From contig CM054157.1 in assembly GCA_028751875.1 (NCBI GenBank), forward strand, positions 890,926 to 954,925: 64,000 bases of DNA, written 5' to 3'. The notes beneath the pieces were generated by a model. The model was not told the origin of the DNA, did not search any database, and saw nothing but the letters and a program-made list of their open reading frames with translations. Made by a program: the position numbers and the translations under genes. The DNA is from Rapana venosa. Taxonomy: Eukaryota > Mollusca > Gastropoda > Neogastropoda > Muricidae. Positions 1 through 11,797 of the stretch are shown in pieces (positions within the stretch are counted from its first letter, which is position 1; the number at the start of each line of letters is the position of its first letter).

Positions 1-3000
1 GTACCTTGCCTTTTGCCTTGCTGTACCTTTATTCCTTGCTGTACCTTGCTTGCCTGCTGTACCTTTGCCTTACTGTACCTTGCTTCCTTGCTGTACCTTC
101 TTACTGTACCTTGTCTTGCCCTGCTGTACCTTGCCCGCTGCTTGACTTGCCTTGCTTTACCTTGCCTTTCCCTGCTGTACCTTGCCTTGCCTTGCTGTGC
201 TTTGCCTTGCTGTACCTTGCCTTGCTGTACCTTTCCTTGCCTCTCCTTGCCTTGCTGTACCTTCCTTGCCTTGCTGTACCTTGCCTTGCCTTGCTGTACC
301 TTGCCTTGACTTGCTGTTCCTTGCCTTGCTTGCCTTGCTGTACCTTGCCTTGCTTGCCTTGCTGTACCTTGCCTTGCTGTACCTTGCCCTGCTGTACCTT
401 GCCTTGCTGTACCTTGCCTTGCTGTACCTTGCCCTTGCTGTACCTTGCCTTGCCTTGCTGTACCTTGCCTTGACTTGCTGTACCTTGCCTTGCCTTGCCC
501 TGCTGTAACTTACCTTGCTGTACCTTGCCTTGCTGTACTTTGCCCTGCTGTACCTTGCCTTGCCTTGCTGTACCTTGCCTTGCCCTGCTGTACCTTGCCT
601 TGACTTGCTGTACCTTACCTTTGCCTTGCTGTAACTTCCTTGCTGTACCTGCCTTGCTGTACTTGCCCTGACCTGTACTTTGCTCTTGCTACTGTACCTT
701 GCCTTGCCTTGCTGTACCTTACCTTTGCCTTACCTTGCCTTGCCCTTGTACCTTGCCCTGCTGTACCTTGCTTTTCCTTACTGTTCCTTGCCTTCCCCTG
801 CTATACCTTGTCTTCCCCTGCTGTACCTTGCCTTGCCTTGCTCTACCCTACTTTGCTGTGCTGTACCTTGCCTTGCCTTGCTGTACCTTACTTTGCCTTG
901 CTGTACCTTGCCTTGCCTTGCTGTACCTTACTTTGCCTTGCTGTACCTTGCCATGCCTTGCTGTACCTTACTTTGCCTTGCTGTACCTTGCTTTGCCTTG
1001 CTCTACCTTACTTTGCCTTGCTGTACCTTGCCATGCCTTGCTGTACCTTACTTTGCCTTGCTGTACCTTGCCTTGCCTTGCTGTACCTTACTTTGCCTTG
1101 ATGTACCTTGCTTTGCCTTGCCTTGCTGTACCCTACCTTGCCTTGCTGTACCTTAAACTTGCCTTGCTGTACTTGCTTTGCCTTGCTGTGCCTTTTCTTG
1201 TCCTGCTGTACCTTGCCTTGCCCTACTTACGTTGCCTTGCTGTTTCTTGCCTTGCTGTACCTTGCCTTGCCTTGCCTTGCTGTACCTTGCCTTGCTGTAC
1301 CTTGCCTTGCCTTGCCTTGTTGTACCTTACCTTGCCTTGCTGTACCTTGCCTTGCCTTGCCTTGCTGTACCTTTTCTTGTCCTGCTGTACCTTGCCTTGC
1401 CTTGCCTTGCTGTACCTTGACTTGCTGTACCTTACCTTGCTGTACCTTGCCTTGCCTTGCTGTACATTACCTTGCCTTGCTGTACCTTACCTTGCCTTGC
1501 TGTACCTTGCCTTGCCTTGCCTTGTTGTACCTTACCTTGCCTTGCTGTACCTTGCCTTGCCTTGCCTTGCTGTACCTTTTCTTGTCCTGCTGTACCTTGC
1601 CTTGCTGTACCTTTTCTTGTCCTGCTGTACCTTGCCTTGCCTTGCTGTACCATGGCTTGCCCTGCTGTACCTTACGTTGCCTTGCTGTACCTTACGTTGC
1701 CCTGCTGTACCTTACGTTGCCCTGCTGTACCTTACGTTGCCCTGCTGTACCTTACGCTGCCCTGCTGTACCTTACGTTGCCCTGCTGTACATTGCCTTGC
1801 TGTACCTTGCCCTGCTGTACCTTGCCTTGCCCTGCTGTACCTTGCCCTGCTGTACCTTGCCCTGCTGTACCTTGCCCTGCTGTATCTTGCCCTGCTTTAC
1901 CTTGCCCTGCTGTACCTTGCCCTGCTTTACCTTGCCCTGCTTTACCTTGCCCTGCTTTACCTTGCTCTGCTGTACCTTGCCCTGCTGTACCTTGCCCTGC
2001 TGTACCTTGCCTTGCCCTGCTTTACCTTGCCCTGCTTTACCTTGCCCTGCTTTACCTTGCTCTGCTGTACCTTGCCCTGCTGTACCTTGCCCTGCTGTAC
2101 CTTGCCTTGCTGTACCTTGCCTTGCCCTGCTTTACCTTGCCCTGCTTTACCTTGCCCTGCTTTACCTTGCCCTGCTGTACCTTGCCCTGCTGTACCTTGC
2201 CTTGCTGTACCTTGCCTTGCCCTGCTTTACCTTGCCTTGCTGTACCTTGCCCTGCTGTACCTTGCCCTGCTGTACCTTGCCTTGCCCTGCTTTACTGCTG
2301 CTACCTTGCTGCTGTCTGCTGCTGTTACCTTGCCTTGCCCTGCTGTAACCTTGCCTTGCCCTGCTGTACCTTGCCTTGCCTGCTGTACCGCCTTGCCCTG
2401 CTGTACCTTGCCTGCTGTACCTTGCCCTGCGTACCTTGCTTGTACCTTGCTTGCCCTGCTTTACCTTGCCCTGCTTTACCTTGCCCTGCTGTACCTTGCC
2501 CTGCTGTACCTTGCCCTGCTGTACCTTGCCTTGCTGTACCTTGCCTTGCCCTGCTTTACCTTGCCCTGCTGTACCTTGCCCTGCTTTACCTTGCCCTGCT
2601 GTACCTTGCCCTGCTGTACCTTGCCTTGCCCTGCTTTACCTTGCCCTGCTTTACCTTGCCCTGCTGTACCTTGCCCTGCTGTACCTTGCCTTGCCCTGCT
2701 GTACCTTGCCTTGCCCTGCTGTACCTTGCCTTGCCCTGCTGTACCTTGCCCTGCTGTACCTTGCCTTGCCCAGCTGTACCTCGCCCTGCTGTACCTTGCC
2801 TTGCCCTGCTTTACCTTGCCCTGCTGTACCTTGCCCTGCTGTACCTTGCCTTGCCCTGCTTTACCTTGCCCTGCTTTACCTTGCCCTGCTGTACCTTGCC
2901 CTGCTGTACCTTGCCTTGCCCTGCTGTACCTTGCCTTGCCCTGCTGTACCTTGCCTTGCCCTGCTGTACCTTGCCTTGCCCTGCTGTACCTTGCCCTGCT

Positions 3001-3355
3001 GTACCTTGCCCTGCTGTACCTTGCCTTGCCCTGCTGTACCTTGCCCTGCTGTACCTTGCCTTGCCCTGCTTTACCTTGCCCTGCTGTACTTTGCCCTGCT
3101 GTACCTTGCCTTGCCCTGCTGTACCTTGCCCTGCTGTACCTTGCCTTGCCCTGCTGTACCTTGCCTTGCTGTACCTTGCCTTGCCTTGCTGTACCTTGCT
3201 GTACCTGCTGTACCTTGCCTTGCCTTGCTGTACACTTCCCTGCTGTACCTTGCTGTACCTGCTGTACCTTGCCTTGCCTTGCTGTACCTTTCCCTGCTGT
3301 ACCTTGGCCCTGCTGTACCTTGCTTTGCTGTACCTTGCCCCTGCCTACCCTGGCT
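1..3355. repeat. Pentamer-phased minisatellite array
   Basis: The array is assembled from five-base words (TTGCC, CTTGC or CCTGC, TGTAC). The commonest units are 15 bp (TTGCCTTGCTGTACC, or TTGCCCTGCTGTACC on the right) and 20 bp. Sub-blocks are visible: 20-bp units with TTACTTTGCC at about 841-1110, 20-bp units with TTACGTTGCC at about 1668-1790, and 15-bp units with frequent TTTACC variants at 1800-2290 and 2460-3170. A degenerate patch with CTGCTG lies at 2290-2460. Because units are multiples of five and contain no stop word, several forward frames stay open for hundreds of codons (LALLY, PCCTLP and AVPCL motifs). These open frames are a by-product of the repeat, not evidence of a gene. 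The array continues past the left edge of the window. Confidence 0.97.
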
Positions 3356-6130
3356 TTGCTATTACGTCGTTTTCTCTTTTATTCGTTATTACATTGTGTA
3401 CATTGTATAGCATTTCATTGGTTTCTTTGTAATTTAAAAGATTATTTGCGCTTATGGTGTGTTGAATATTCTATTGCATTATGTTGCATTGTGTAACCCA
3501 ATGCACTACCGTAAAAATGGTATGCTTACCATATGAACCATTCTCATACCTGAAAATTCTCCAGGAGCCAAAATCAGCGGGGGATACTTTGTTATTTAAT
3601 AGCTCAGTCCTTGCCTCTCCATATGTTATAGAAAAGGCGGCGCCTTTTCCGTGGTGCTGGGGGTACCATTGTTTTCTTTGCATTATGGTATCATGTGGCT
3701 TTCGGTAGTGGGAGCTGTGGGGGTAAGGTGGAGGGGTGAGGGGTGGTGCGGCTGGTGTAAGGGAGCGGAAGGGTGAGGAAAAATGGGGTCTTGGGGGAGG
3801 GGGTAGAAGAGGGGTGGTGATGCATCTGTGGCTAGTTATAATAATATGTCTGGTGTTGGGAGTGGTGAAGAGAAGAGAAATGGGAGGCGCGTGCGAGGAA
3901 CGATTGTTGTACATGTTTCATAGTCAATGGTGCTAGCCTACACCCTGATGTTTTTCCTTTACACCATGTTTTCATCTTCTCCTTTGTTGTCGTTGTTGTT
4001 GTTGTTGTTGAACTTCTTCTTCTTCTTTTGTTGCTCTCGTTGTTGTTGTTCTTGCTGTTGTTGCTCTCATCCAGGTTGCACTCATGGTCTATAGTCATTC
4101 CCAGGTGTGATTAGTGGGGCAGATCTTGGTGATCCCTGGGGTGCAGAACGCTCAACGAGAACAACATCATCAACAACACAAACAGCATGCTGTCGATGCA
4201 GTAAAACAGAACCAATATTCAAAAGGAAGTTGACCGTGTATCTTCTTACCTTGTATGCAGACAACTCGAGTTTAAACAGCGAAAATCTTTGTGCTGCTGT
4301 GTGGCCATCCAGCTTCCCCAGACAGACATTAGCCTGACCTTCTCCACAGAAAACAGTGATGACGAGAATGATCAGCAAAACAATAATCTTTAAACCCAGT
4401 CACTACATGAGAATATGAACATACCCTGCTAGGAAGACGATGTATCATAATACATTACAACGTACCACAACACTATAAACATGAGGGTATTCCCTCCTGA
4501 AGACTTTTTTGTCTCTTCTTTTTTTGGTTTAAAAAAAAAGGTCATACAAGGCTGGATGAGAGAGAGAGTATTGCAAATACCCAAAGGTGTGAGCTGTTGC
4601 ACTTAGTGCAGAAATTCTAATTTTATGTCGTTACACTCTAAATTTTTCTAATTATGGCGATATACTTTCCCTCATTTCAGACAGACAATCTTGGTGTGAC
4701 ATAACATCATGGAAAATGGTGACCAAACAGAGCATTTTGTGTTAGTAGTTATGGCTGTTGTCCTTACATCTGTGCACTGTATTGTACTGTGCTGCTTGTG
4801 CTCATTTGACTTGTTCACTGTGTTCCATTGTATAGGCAAACCACTAACACAACAACAGTGTTTACAATACACACCTTTTCTCATACTTGAAATTTCTCCA
4901 GGGTCCAGAATCAGCATGGAGTACTTTATCTACTTCACCGGTTCTCACCTCTCCCGTATCGCCAACTCGGCGGTGCCTGGGGTACCTTTGTTTTGTTTAC
5001 ATTACATTACAGCGGTGTGGAGTGTTCAGTAGTATAGTATAGATAGTATAGTGGCTGCTGCTGTGAAGTGAAAGGGGGGGGGGGGGTGTGGAGGGGAACT
5101 GGGATGGAGGATGAAGAAAAGCGCAGAAGGTACAACTACTGAGCTAGCTTGGTGGGTGTAGGCTAGATGTGACGGGGCATCGTGAAAATGGTGATAGCAC
5201 AAAGATGGGAGGAGTCAGGGAGGAATGAATGTTTCTTGTATCAGTTTGTAGTCAGTGGCTTCTATGCTTTCATGCTTCCTGTCAATGCCGAGTTGTTGTT
5301 TTTGTTTTGTTGTTTGTTTGGGGTGTTGCTGTGTTTGTTGTTATTGTTGTTGGTTGGTTTTTTGTTTTTTTGGTGGGGTGGGGGGGGGGGGGGGTTACCT
5401 CTCCTTTACAGTTGTTGGTGTTATTGTTGTTGTTGATATAGCTGTTCCTGTTTTCATCTAATGTGTGGTAATTGTCTCACAGTGATTCCCAGGTATGATG
5501 TTGAGGGAGACAGAGTGTATACAGTGGGTGACCCGCAAGGTAATAAGCTGGGGAACGTGCAACACCACCTTTTTCAACAACAACATTAACTATATGCACT
5601 CAACGCAGTCTAGAAGAATTAATGCTTAAAATGGGAAAAGGCTTATCCTGTCTATATTACTGAAGCACATATTTCTCCTTTTGTGGGCAAACGACTGTTA
5701 CAGAAGACATAAATAGATTTCAGAAGAAAGCAAGAATGCTCGTGCCACTCTGGCAACCCACACTGTCTAGAATGAGGAGAACCTGAATGCCATTTGTTGC
5801 ACTTATTATAATCAGAATGATCAGCATGCAATATACCACAGAACAACAAAATGAAACAGTACCATAACTATTATCAAAACAAGTCAGTGTACATGAACAA
5901 TAAATTATGCAAGAAAGACAATCTACCACACAACACAATAAACCACAACACCCTGAATAATTATGATGTAAATTATACCAATTTGCTTTTGCTTGATTTC
6001 AAACAGACACATTCATTGTGATAGATAGAGCATCATGCAAATGGCGACTATATTGCAGCATGTGTTTGTAGTTCTGGCTTGTTCCTCAGAATAACACATC
6101 TCCTTTTCAAAGAAAACAAAACATTTTATG
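3356..6130. repeat. Repeat T: two tandem diverged copies of ~1.33 kb plus a stub
   Basis: Matched landmarks recur at a constant offset. A segment reading TCTCATAC(C/T)TGAAA then TTCTCCAGG starts at 3541 and again at 4878. A segment with AAATGGTGACCAAACAGAG-like sequence at about 4710 recurs diverged at about 6040. The CAGACA landmark is at 4682 and 6004. Copy 1 is about 3356-4690, copy 2 about 4690-6010, and a third copy is cut off by the GA tract at 6131. Both copies carry a short CAGTGATTCCCAGG-type block (about 4095 and 5480) that also occurs at 17810-17900 and about 59680. Short open frames are not conserved between copies, so I call no gene. The 5374-5392 G run lies inside copy 2. Confidence 0.75.
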
Positions 6131-6134
6131 TGTG

Positions 6135-6215
<81 letters not shown>
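6131..6215. repeat. (GA)n microsatellite
   Basis: Nearly pure GA dinucleotides with one AGAGGAG interruption near 6170. It abuts the tandem ATTCAG tail of the minus-strand retroelement fragment to its right. Confidence 0.95.
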
Positions 6216-6216
<1 letters not shown>

Positions 6217-6340
6217 CAGATTCAGATTCAGATTCAGAATATTTTATTGCCATTTAAGTCATGTAGACTTATTTGACACAACAAAAACATCAACTATAAT
6301 TATCTATTTTGGCTAAAAGTGATGTACACTAAAAACATGT
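6212..6340 (-). mobile_element. 3' tail of a non-LTR retrotransposon (family C)
   Basis: Read on the minus strand, the segment ends AATGGCAATAAAATATT followed by four copies of CTGAAT and then (CT)n. The same sequence in plus orientation is at 22810-22922, where CTGAAT copies run into (CA)n. A poly-purine or simple hexamer tail after an AATAAA-like signal is what non-LTR 3' ends look like. No protein-coding part is present. A second GA tract with a G run follows at 6343-6395. Confidence 0.7.
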
Positions 6341-6341
6341 T

Positions 6342-6392
<51 letters not shown>

Positions 6393-6395
6393 TGG

Positions 6396-6844
6396 GAGGC
6401 AGGGAGATGGATGAGGGGGTGAAAGAGAACAGAAGGGGCATTAGAAAGGAGAAAGAACGCAGAAGAACTCCACTTTCTCTGTAAAGGGGACGGGAAGAGA
6501 AGAGCGATTGACAGTAATCCGAAAAGTAAGGTACTGCCTTATCACAGCCCCTGTCATTTTCTGCCTCTGAAAGAATTCTGTAAAGTCATGACAGTGGCTT
6601 TCTTCTTCTTTAACAAATTTTTTTTGGTCATGTCTCTTGGCTGGTTGGCTGGCTGGCTGGTTGGTTGGCTGGATGGCTGGCTGGTTGGTTGGCTGGTTGG
6701 CTGGTTGGTTGGGTTGGGTTTGGTTGGTTTGGTTTGGCTGACTTTCATTCATCTTGCTACTATCTATTTTTATTTATATTTATTTGTTGTTTTCTTGTGT
6801 ACTTTTTTTAAAATTGAAGAGTTTATTTTCTTCCATTAAATGTT
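6396..6844. repeat. Non-genic stretch with a TGGC/TTGG minisatellite
   Basis: 6396-6635 has no recognisable feature. 6636-6745 is a run of TGGCTGG and TTGGTTGG units (open as WLAGWLVG on plus and QPTNQPTS on minus). 6746-6844 is T-rich. I see no gene. Confidence 0.7.
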
Positions 6845-7021
6845 TATCCTTTTCTGTTTGCTTGTTTCTTTATCTTTTTTTCTTCCTTTCTTCTCCTCTC
6901 GGATTTTTTCATGTCTTTCTTTTTTTCTTCATTTCTTTTGCTCGTTTTTTCTTTCTTCTTTTGTTCTTCCCTCTTTTTCCTTCTTTCTATTTTTACAAAG
7001 TATGTGTTTGTTCTTTCTTGT

Positions 7022-7108
<87 letters not shown>

Positions 7109-7137
7109 ACTCTCTGTTTCTTTCGGTCTGTATTCCC

Positions 7138-7170
<33 letters not shown>

Positions 7171-7389
7171 CACTCTGTCTGTCTGTCTCTGTCTCTCTGT
7201 CCTCTGTCTCTCTCTGTTTGCTTGTTTCTTTATCTTTTTTTCTTCCTTTCTTCTCCTCTCGGATTTTTTCATGTCTTTCTTTTTTTCTTCATTTCTTTTG
7301 CTCGTTTTTTCTTTCTTCTTTTGTTCTTCCCTCTTTTTCCTTCTTTCTATTTTTACAAAGTATGTGTTTGTTCTTTCTTGTTCTTCTCC

Positions 7390-7435
<46 letters not shown>

Positions 7436-7545
7436 TTGACTCTCTGTTTCTTTCGGTCTGTATTCCCCTGTCTGTCTGTCTGTCTGTCTGTCTGTCTCAC
7501 TCTCTCTGTCTGTCTGTCTCTGTCTCTCTCTCTCTCTCTGACGTA
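6845..7545. repeat. Near-identical ~360-bp tandem duplication in pyrimidine-rich DNA
   Basis: The stretch 6853-7021, starting TCTGTTTGCTTGTTTC, is repeated essentially base for base at 7213-7381, an offset of 360 bp. In each copy it is followed by (CT)n (7023-7106 and about 7390-7430), a TCTTTGACTCTCTG block, and (CTGT)n (7138-7172 and 7468-7497). Only the CT and CTGT lengths differ. The near identity of the complex part implies a very recent duplication, or an assembly artefact. Confidence 0.9.
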
Positions 7546-8039
7546 TTTTTGATGTTTCTTTCTGTTAGTGAAAATGATACTATTTACGTGGTTTGTTCTC
7601 CTTTATATTATGGACGTTTTGCTTTGTTTGGTTCTGTTTTGGTTTGGGTTGAGGGTGTTTGTTTTTTTTAGAGGGGGGACTATTCGGTTGTCCCCTCTCC
7701 CTTAGTTGTTGTTGCTGCTTTTGTTTTGCTCTTGGTTTCTTTGCTATTTTTCGCTTGTTTCTGTGTTTTCTGTTTTGCTTTCTTTCTTACTTGTTGCTAC
7801 TTTTTTCTCACTCTCTCTCTCACTCTTCGGTGATTTTTGTGGGGATTTTTGTGTAGATATTTTTTTCCGTATACTGTGTGAGTGTATTGCTATGGGATTT
7901 ATTTTATTTTATTATCAAGGGCGGGGACTGGATGTAAAAAAGCACATGGGTACTTATTCATTATCCTCGAAAGAAAGTCGTGTATACCCTCCCCTTGTCA
8001 ATAGGCCACATTGGGCAATGACAATAAATTGGTCAAAGC
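7546..8039 (+). mobile_element. Unremarkable T-rich DNA ending in a SINE-1 3' fragment (about 7917-7975)
   Basis: 7546-7915 is T/G-rich with no gene. At 7917-7975 the block GGGGACTGGATGTAAAAAAG, a CACATG(G/A)GTACTTATTC block and ATTATCCTCGAAA match the 3' part of the SINE-1 copy at 12129-12440. The sequence then departs from other copies and runs into (CT)n. Confidence 0.65.
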
Positions 8040-8075
8040 GTCTCTCTCTCTCTCTCTCTCTCTCCTTCTCTCTCT

Positions 8076-8116
<41 letters not shown>

Positions 8117-8145
8117 TTCTCTCTCTCTTCTCTCTCTCTCTATAG
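8040..8145. repeat. (CT)n microsatellite
   Basis: CT dinucleotides with a few TTC and ATC interruptions, directly after the SINE-1-related segment. Confidence 0.95.
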
Positions 8146-8334
8146 ATGTTGTGTTTTCTAATAAAGGGCATATTCATACTTTCTATTTTCAATATTATTT
8201 TGGGCTTGTTGACTGTACTTGAGCTCCAATGAATGTCCTATTTCAATATCGTATTATTACGTGTAACAACTATGTATACTATTCTACAATATGAAGGTGT
8301 TCAATTTTATGATCTATAAGTTTGGCTTACTCTC

Positions 8335-8368
<34 letters not shown>

Positions 8369-8374
8369 CTCTCT

Positions 8375-8417
<43 letters not shown>

Positions 8418-9078
8418 TCTCTTTGTTGTTATTGCTGTAGTTGTTGTTTTGTTTTTGTTGTTTTGGTTGGGTTTTATGTTTGTTTGTTTTCTGTTTTGGT
8501 GTATGTGTGTGTGTGGGTGGGGGGGGGGGGGGGGGGGGGGGGAGGGGGGGGTTGGACGGTGTTGGATTTTTTTGGGTGTGTTTTTTCTTCTCATTTGTTT
8601 GTTTGTTGTTTTTTTTCTTGTTTTTTGTTTGTTTGTTTGGGGGTGGTATTTTTTTTTTTGGGGGGGGATGTTCTGGGGTTTATTTTGTTTTTTTGTTTGT
8701 CTGGGGTTGTTTTGTTTTCTTTTTCTATCTTTTTCTTTTTTTAAAAATGTTTTCCCTTTGCTTCGACTGTTTGAAAGTATGAGTATTGGGTTCATTATTA
8801 ATATGTGACCCTATGAGCAGGGACTGGATGTAAAAAAAAGTTTTTTAAAGCACATGAGTACTTATTCATTATTCTGGAAAAAAAAGAATTTGTCTCTCTT
8901 ACTTACAATGTGTAGATGTTCCTTTAATGACTTTATTGGGGTTCCCTCCTCTTTATTGTGTGAGTGTATGGGTATTGCACTTATTTTATTATCATGACAT
9001 TCAATTTGTATGAGTATAATTAAAGTGTTGGTGTTGATCGTGTGCTATGTGAGTATTATATATTTAGTATTATCCCCG

Positions 9079-9152
<74 letters not shown>

Positions 9153-9423
9153 CACACACACACACACACACACACACTCACTCACTCACTCACACTCACT
9201 CACTCACTCACTCACATTCTCTCCCTCAATGACTGTATAGGTTTAGATTTCTTCTTTTGTTTTGTTTCTTGTTTTTATTGTGTGAATGTATGGGTATTGA
9301 ATTTATTTCATTATCATGACATATAATTTGAAACGAGTATAATAAAAAATGAGTGTTGATGGTGATCGTGTACTGTTTTGGGAATTATATTTTGGATATT
9401 ATCTCTGAAATACACACACACAG

Positions 9424-9457
<34 letters not shown>

Positions 9458-9550
9458 ACCTTATATCGTTTTGCTTATAGTTATAGTGTATCCTGATGAA
9501 GGATTCATATTTTATATTTTCAATACTTTATTGGACTTGTCCGCTGTACT
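8146..9550. repeat. Local duplications with CT, G and CA/CACT tracts
   Basis: Two kinds of local copy are visible. Sequence around 8930-9080 (a GTGTGAGTGTATGGGTATTG block, TTATCATGACAT, TATTATCCCCGAAACAC) recurs diverged at about 9275-9420. Sequence at about 8165-8300 recurs split around the family A element (left part about 9470-9550, right part about 11367-11470). A SINE-1 3' fragment lies at 8815-8895. Simple tracts are (CT)n at 8331-8425, a G run at 8519-8549, (AC)n at 9081-9176, (ACTC)n at about 9177-9216 and CT/CTGT at 9421-9460. Open frames here consist only of simple repeats. Confidence 0.75.
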
Positions 9551-9556
9551 ATAAAA

Positions 9557-11063
9557 TCATGCGACCTTGATCCCATACCTGCTCCTGTTTTCTCACAATA
9601 CCTTCCACAACTTGTGCCTATTATCACTAAAATAGTAAACTCATCTCTTCAGTCAGGAAATTTTCCATCAGCTCTTAAAACAGCAATAGTCACACCTCTA
9701 CTGAAAAAGCACGACCTCGATCCCAACATTCTGAAGAATTATAGGCCTGTCTCAAACTTACCCTTTGTCTCTAAAGTACTAGAAAAAGTTGTTCTCAAAC
9801 AGCTCAACAGTCACCTTCATTCCAATAATCTTCTTCCCACTTTTCAGTCTGCCTATCGCCCCAACCACAGCACCGAAACCACCCTAGTTCACACTTTAGA
9901 TACACTTCTACTTGCTTCTGATGCAGGAAAAATCTCCCTCCTCACTCTTCTTGACTTATCTGCAGCCTTTGATACCATAGATCACTCAATTCTTCTTTCT
10001 CGCCTCCAAAATACGTTTGGTATTAACGGCACAGCCCTCACCTGGTTTACTTCATACCTCACAGACCGGTTCCAGAAAGTTATTGTAAACAAAATTCAAT
10101 CAAAACCCGTCAAAATGGAATGTGGAGTCCCGCAGGGATCAGTCCTGGGCCCTGTTCTCTTTACTCTCTACACTGCTCCACTCTCACATATAATAAACAA
10201 CCACCATATTGACCATCATTTCTATGCCGATGATACTCAGCTTCAGTGCAGCGATACTGTTGAAAACTTGCCTTCCGTCCTGACAAATATGTCCAACTGC
10301 CTTCAAGACATTCAAAACTGGATGACTCAAAACAAGTTACAACTTAATGCCGATAAAACCGAAGCCATGCTCATAGGGACCCAACATAAACTTTCCTCTA
10401 TCGCAAAAACTTCAATAGAATTCGGCAATACGTCAGTTCCTTTGTCCAACTCTGTGAAGTATTTAGGAGTAGTTCTTGACAACACACTCTCTATGAAAAA
10501 ATTCATCACCCAGACCTGCCAGTCCTGCTACTATCAATTATGGCGCATAAGCGCGATTCGCAAGTATCTGTCCACTGATGCAACTTCCAAGCTTGTCACA
10601 TCTCTCATTCTTTCAAGGTTAGACTACTGTAATTCTCTTTTGGCTGGCCTACCAGCATCATCTATGCACTCTCTTCAACGCATACAAAACTCTGCAGCTC
10701 GACTGGTCGTAAGAAAGAAAAAATCTGAACACATCACTCCTCTTTTGCGATCTCTTCACTGGTTGCCTGTCTCACAAAGACTGGAGTATAAAATCAATAC
10801 CCTCTGTTTCAAATGTCTCCACAAATCTGCACCCTCTTATCTCTGTAACTGTCTTCACCTGTACACTCCATCCCGTTTCCCTTCGTTCAGCCGCAGATAC
10901 TTTGTGCTTTCGAACATCCAGATTCAAACAAACCACTGTTGGCCGTCGCTCCTTCTCTGTTTCTGGTCCATCCACCTGGAATGACCTCCCTCTTTCACTT
11001 CGTCAAAAGCCTTCACTTGATACCTTCAAATCCAGCCTCAAAACACACTTATTTCCTACTTGA
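9557..11063 (+). pseudogene. Reverse transcriptase ORF2 C-terminal two-thirds, one frameshift (family A)
   Basis: This encodes an RNA-directed DNA polymerase used for target-primed reverse transcription. It opens without a start codon at SCDLDPIPAPVF, so the endonuclease half is missing. Visible motifs in order are LKNYRPVSNLPF (finger), LLDLSAAFDTIDH (palm motif A), GVPQGSVLGPVLF (motif B), FYADDTQL (motif C with the catalytic YADD), KYLGVVLD (thumb side), then the conserved C-terminal region ILSRLDYCNSLLAGLP and HITPLLRSLHWLPV. The frame is open to an apparent stop at 10982. An extra T in the TTT at 10876-10878 explains this, because the adjacent frame continues with the expected ending (FSVSGPSTWNDLPLSLR, then TFKSSLKTHLFP) to a TGA at 11061-11063. 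The motif set fits the L2/CR1 group of non-LTR elements. The exact clade needs a phylogeny. Confidence 0.93.
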
Positions 11064-11124
11064 GACTTTCCCCCAATATATCTGTCCATAATTTTCAACA
11101 GCATCTTTCACCTTCTAAGTGTTG

Positions 11125-11130
<6 letters not shown>

Positions 11131-11162
<32 letters not shown>

Positions 11163-11215
11163 TGTGTGTGTGTGCGCGCGTGCGTGTGCGTGCGTGCGTG
11201 CGTACGTGCGCGCGC
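11131..11215. repeat. (GT)n/(CG) tract inside the family A 3' UTR
   Basis: GT dinucleotides interrupted once at 11155, passing into GCGCGTGCGTGCG. It lies between the stop codon and the ATATAAAT 3' end, so the element carries the tract internally. Confidence 0.9.
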
Positions 11216-11366
11216 ATGGATTTGAAATCTGTTGTTCATTATGTTTAAGGAGAGTTGCATGCCTGTAAATGATTGAGTGCAAGCGCTTCGATTTGTTTTT
11301 TTTTTTTACAAGATTCAGCGCTATATAAATTCCATATATATTATTATTATTATTATTATTATTATT

Positions 11367-11797
11367 ACTTAAATTTTAATGAGTGCCCTATTTCAATATT
11401 TTATTGTTATGTGTAACAAGTATATGTACCATTTGACAATGTCTTTTTTATCTTTATGACTTATTAAGTTTGGTTGTTGTTATTTTTCTTGATTTTGTTG
11501 TTGTTTTTGTTGTTGTTGTTTGTTTTTCTCTTTTTTTTATTTTTTCTTCTTTTGTTGGTTTGGTTTTTCTGTCTTGTTTGTTGGTTTGTTTGTTTTGGTT
11601 GGGGTTGATTTTTGTTGTTTTCTTTTTTTGGGGGGTGGGGGGTGGTGGTGGGTGTTTTTAGGGTTTTCTTTTATTTGTTTGCTTTTTTTTTTGGGGGGGG
11701 GGGTTGTTGGGGGGAGGCTGTTTTGAAAAGGGTTATTTCCCCTTATTTCTACTGTGAGACTGTAATAAAGTGTTGGGTTATTATTAAGATGTATCCT
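11367..11797. repeat. Right half of the repeat split by family A, then T/G-rich DNA
   Basis: 11371-11470 (AATGAGTGCCCTATTTCAAT, then TATGTGTAACAAGTAT) matches about 8226-8300. 11470-11720 is strongly T and G biased with several T-run to G-run junctions (about 11630-11710). No gene is seen. Confidence 0.6.

Larger units (their letters stand above)
9551..11366 (+). mobile_element. Family A: 5'-truncated L2/CR1-like non-LTR retrotransposon
   Basis: The element has a truncated reverse transcriptase (9557-11063), a 3' UTR of about 300 bp that includes a (GT)n/(CG)n tract at 11131-11215, the block GCGCTATATAAATTCC at about 11319, and an (ATT)n tail at about 11340-11366. The 3' end ATATAAAT plus (ATT)n is typical of L2/CR1-type elements. 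An unoccupied relative of the insertion site is present at about 8205-8230. There, CTGTACTT is followed directly by GAGCTCCAATGA, whereas here the two halves lie at 9544-9550 and 11367 onward. A short TACT is found at both junctions. Minus-strand and second copies lie at 22236-22392, 28858-29217 and 63335-64000. Confidence 0.9.

Noticed and set aside
699..3432. Several overlapping open frames of 500-774 codons
   Set aside because: All lie in the pentamer minisatellite and exist only because the unit lacks stops. Peptides are pure LALLY/PCCTLP repeats.
3481..5032. Open frames of 75 and 107 codons in repeat T as a duplicated small gene
   Set aside because: They lie in homologous repeat copies, but the frames and peptides do not correspond between copies.
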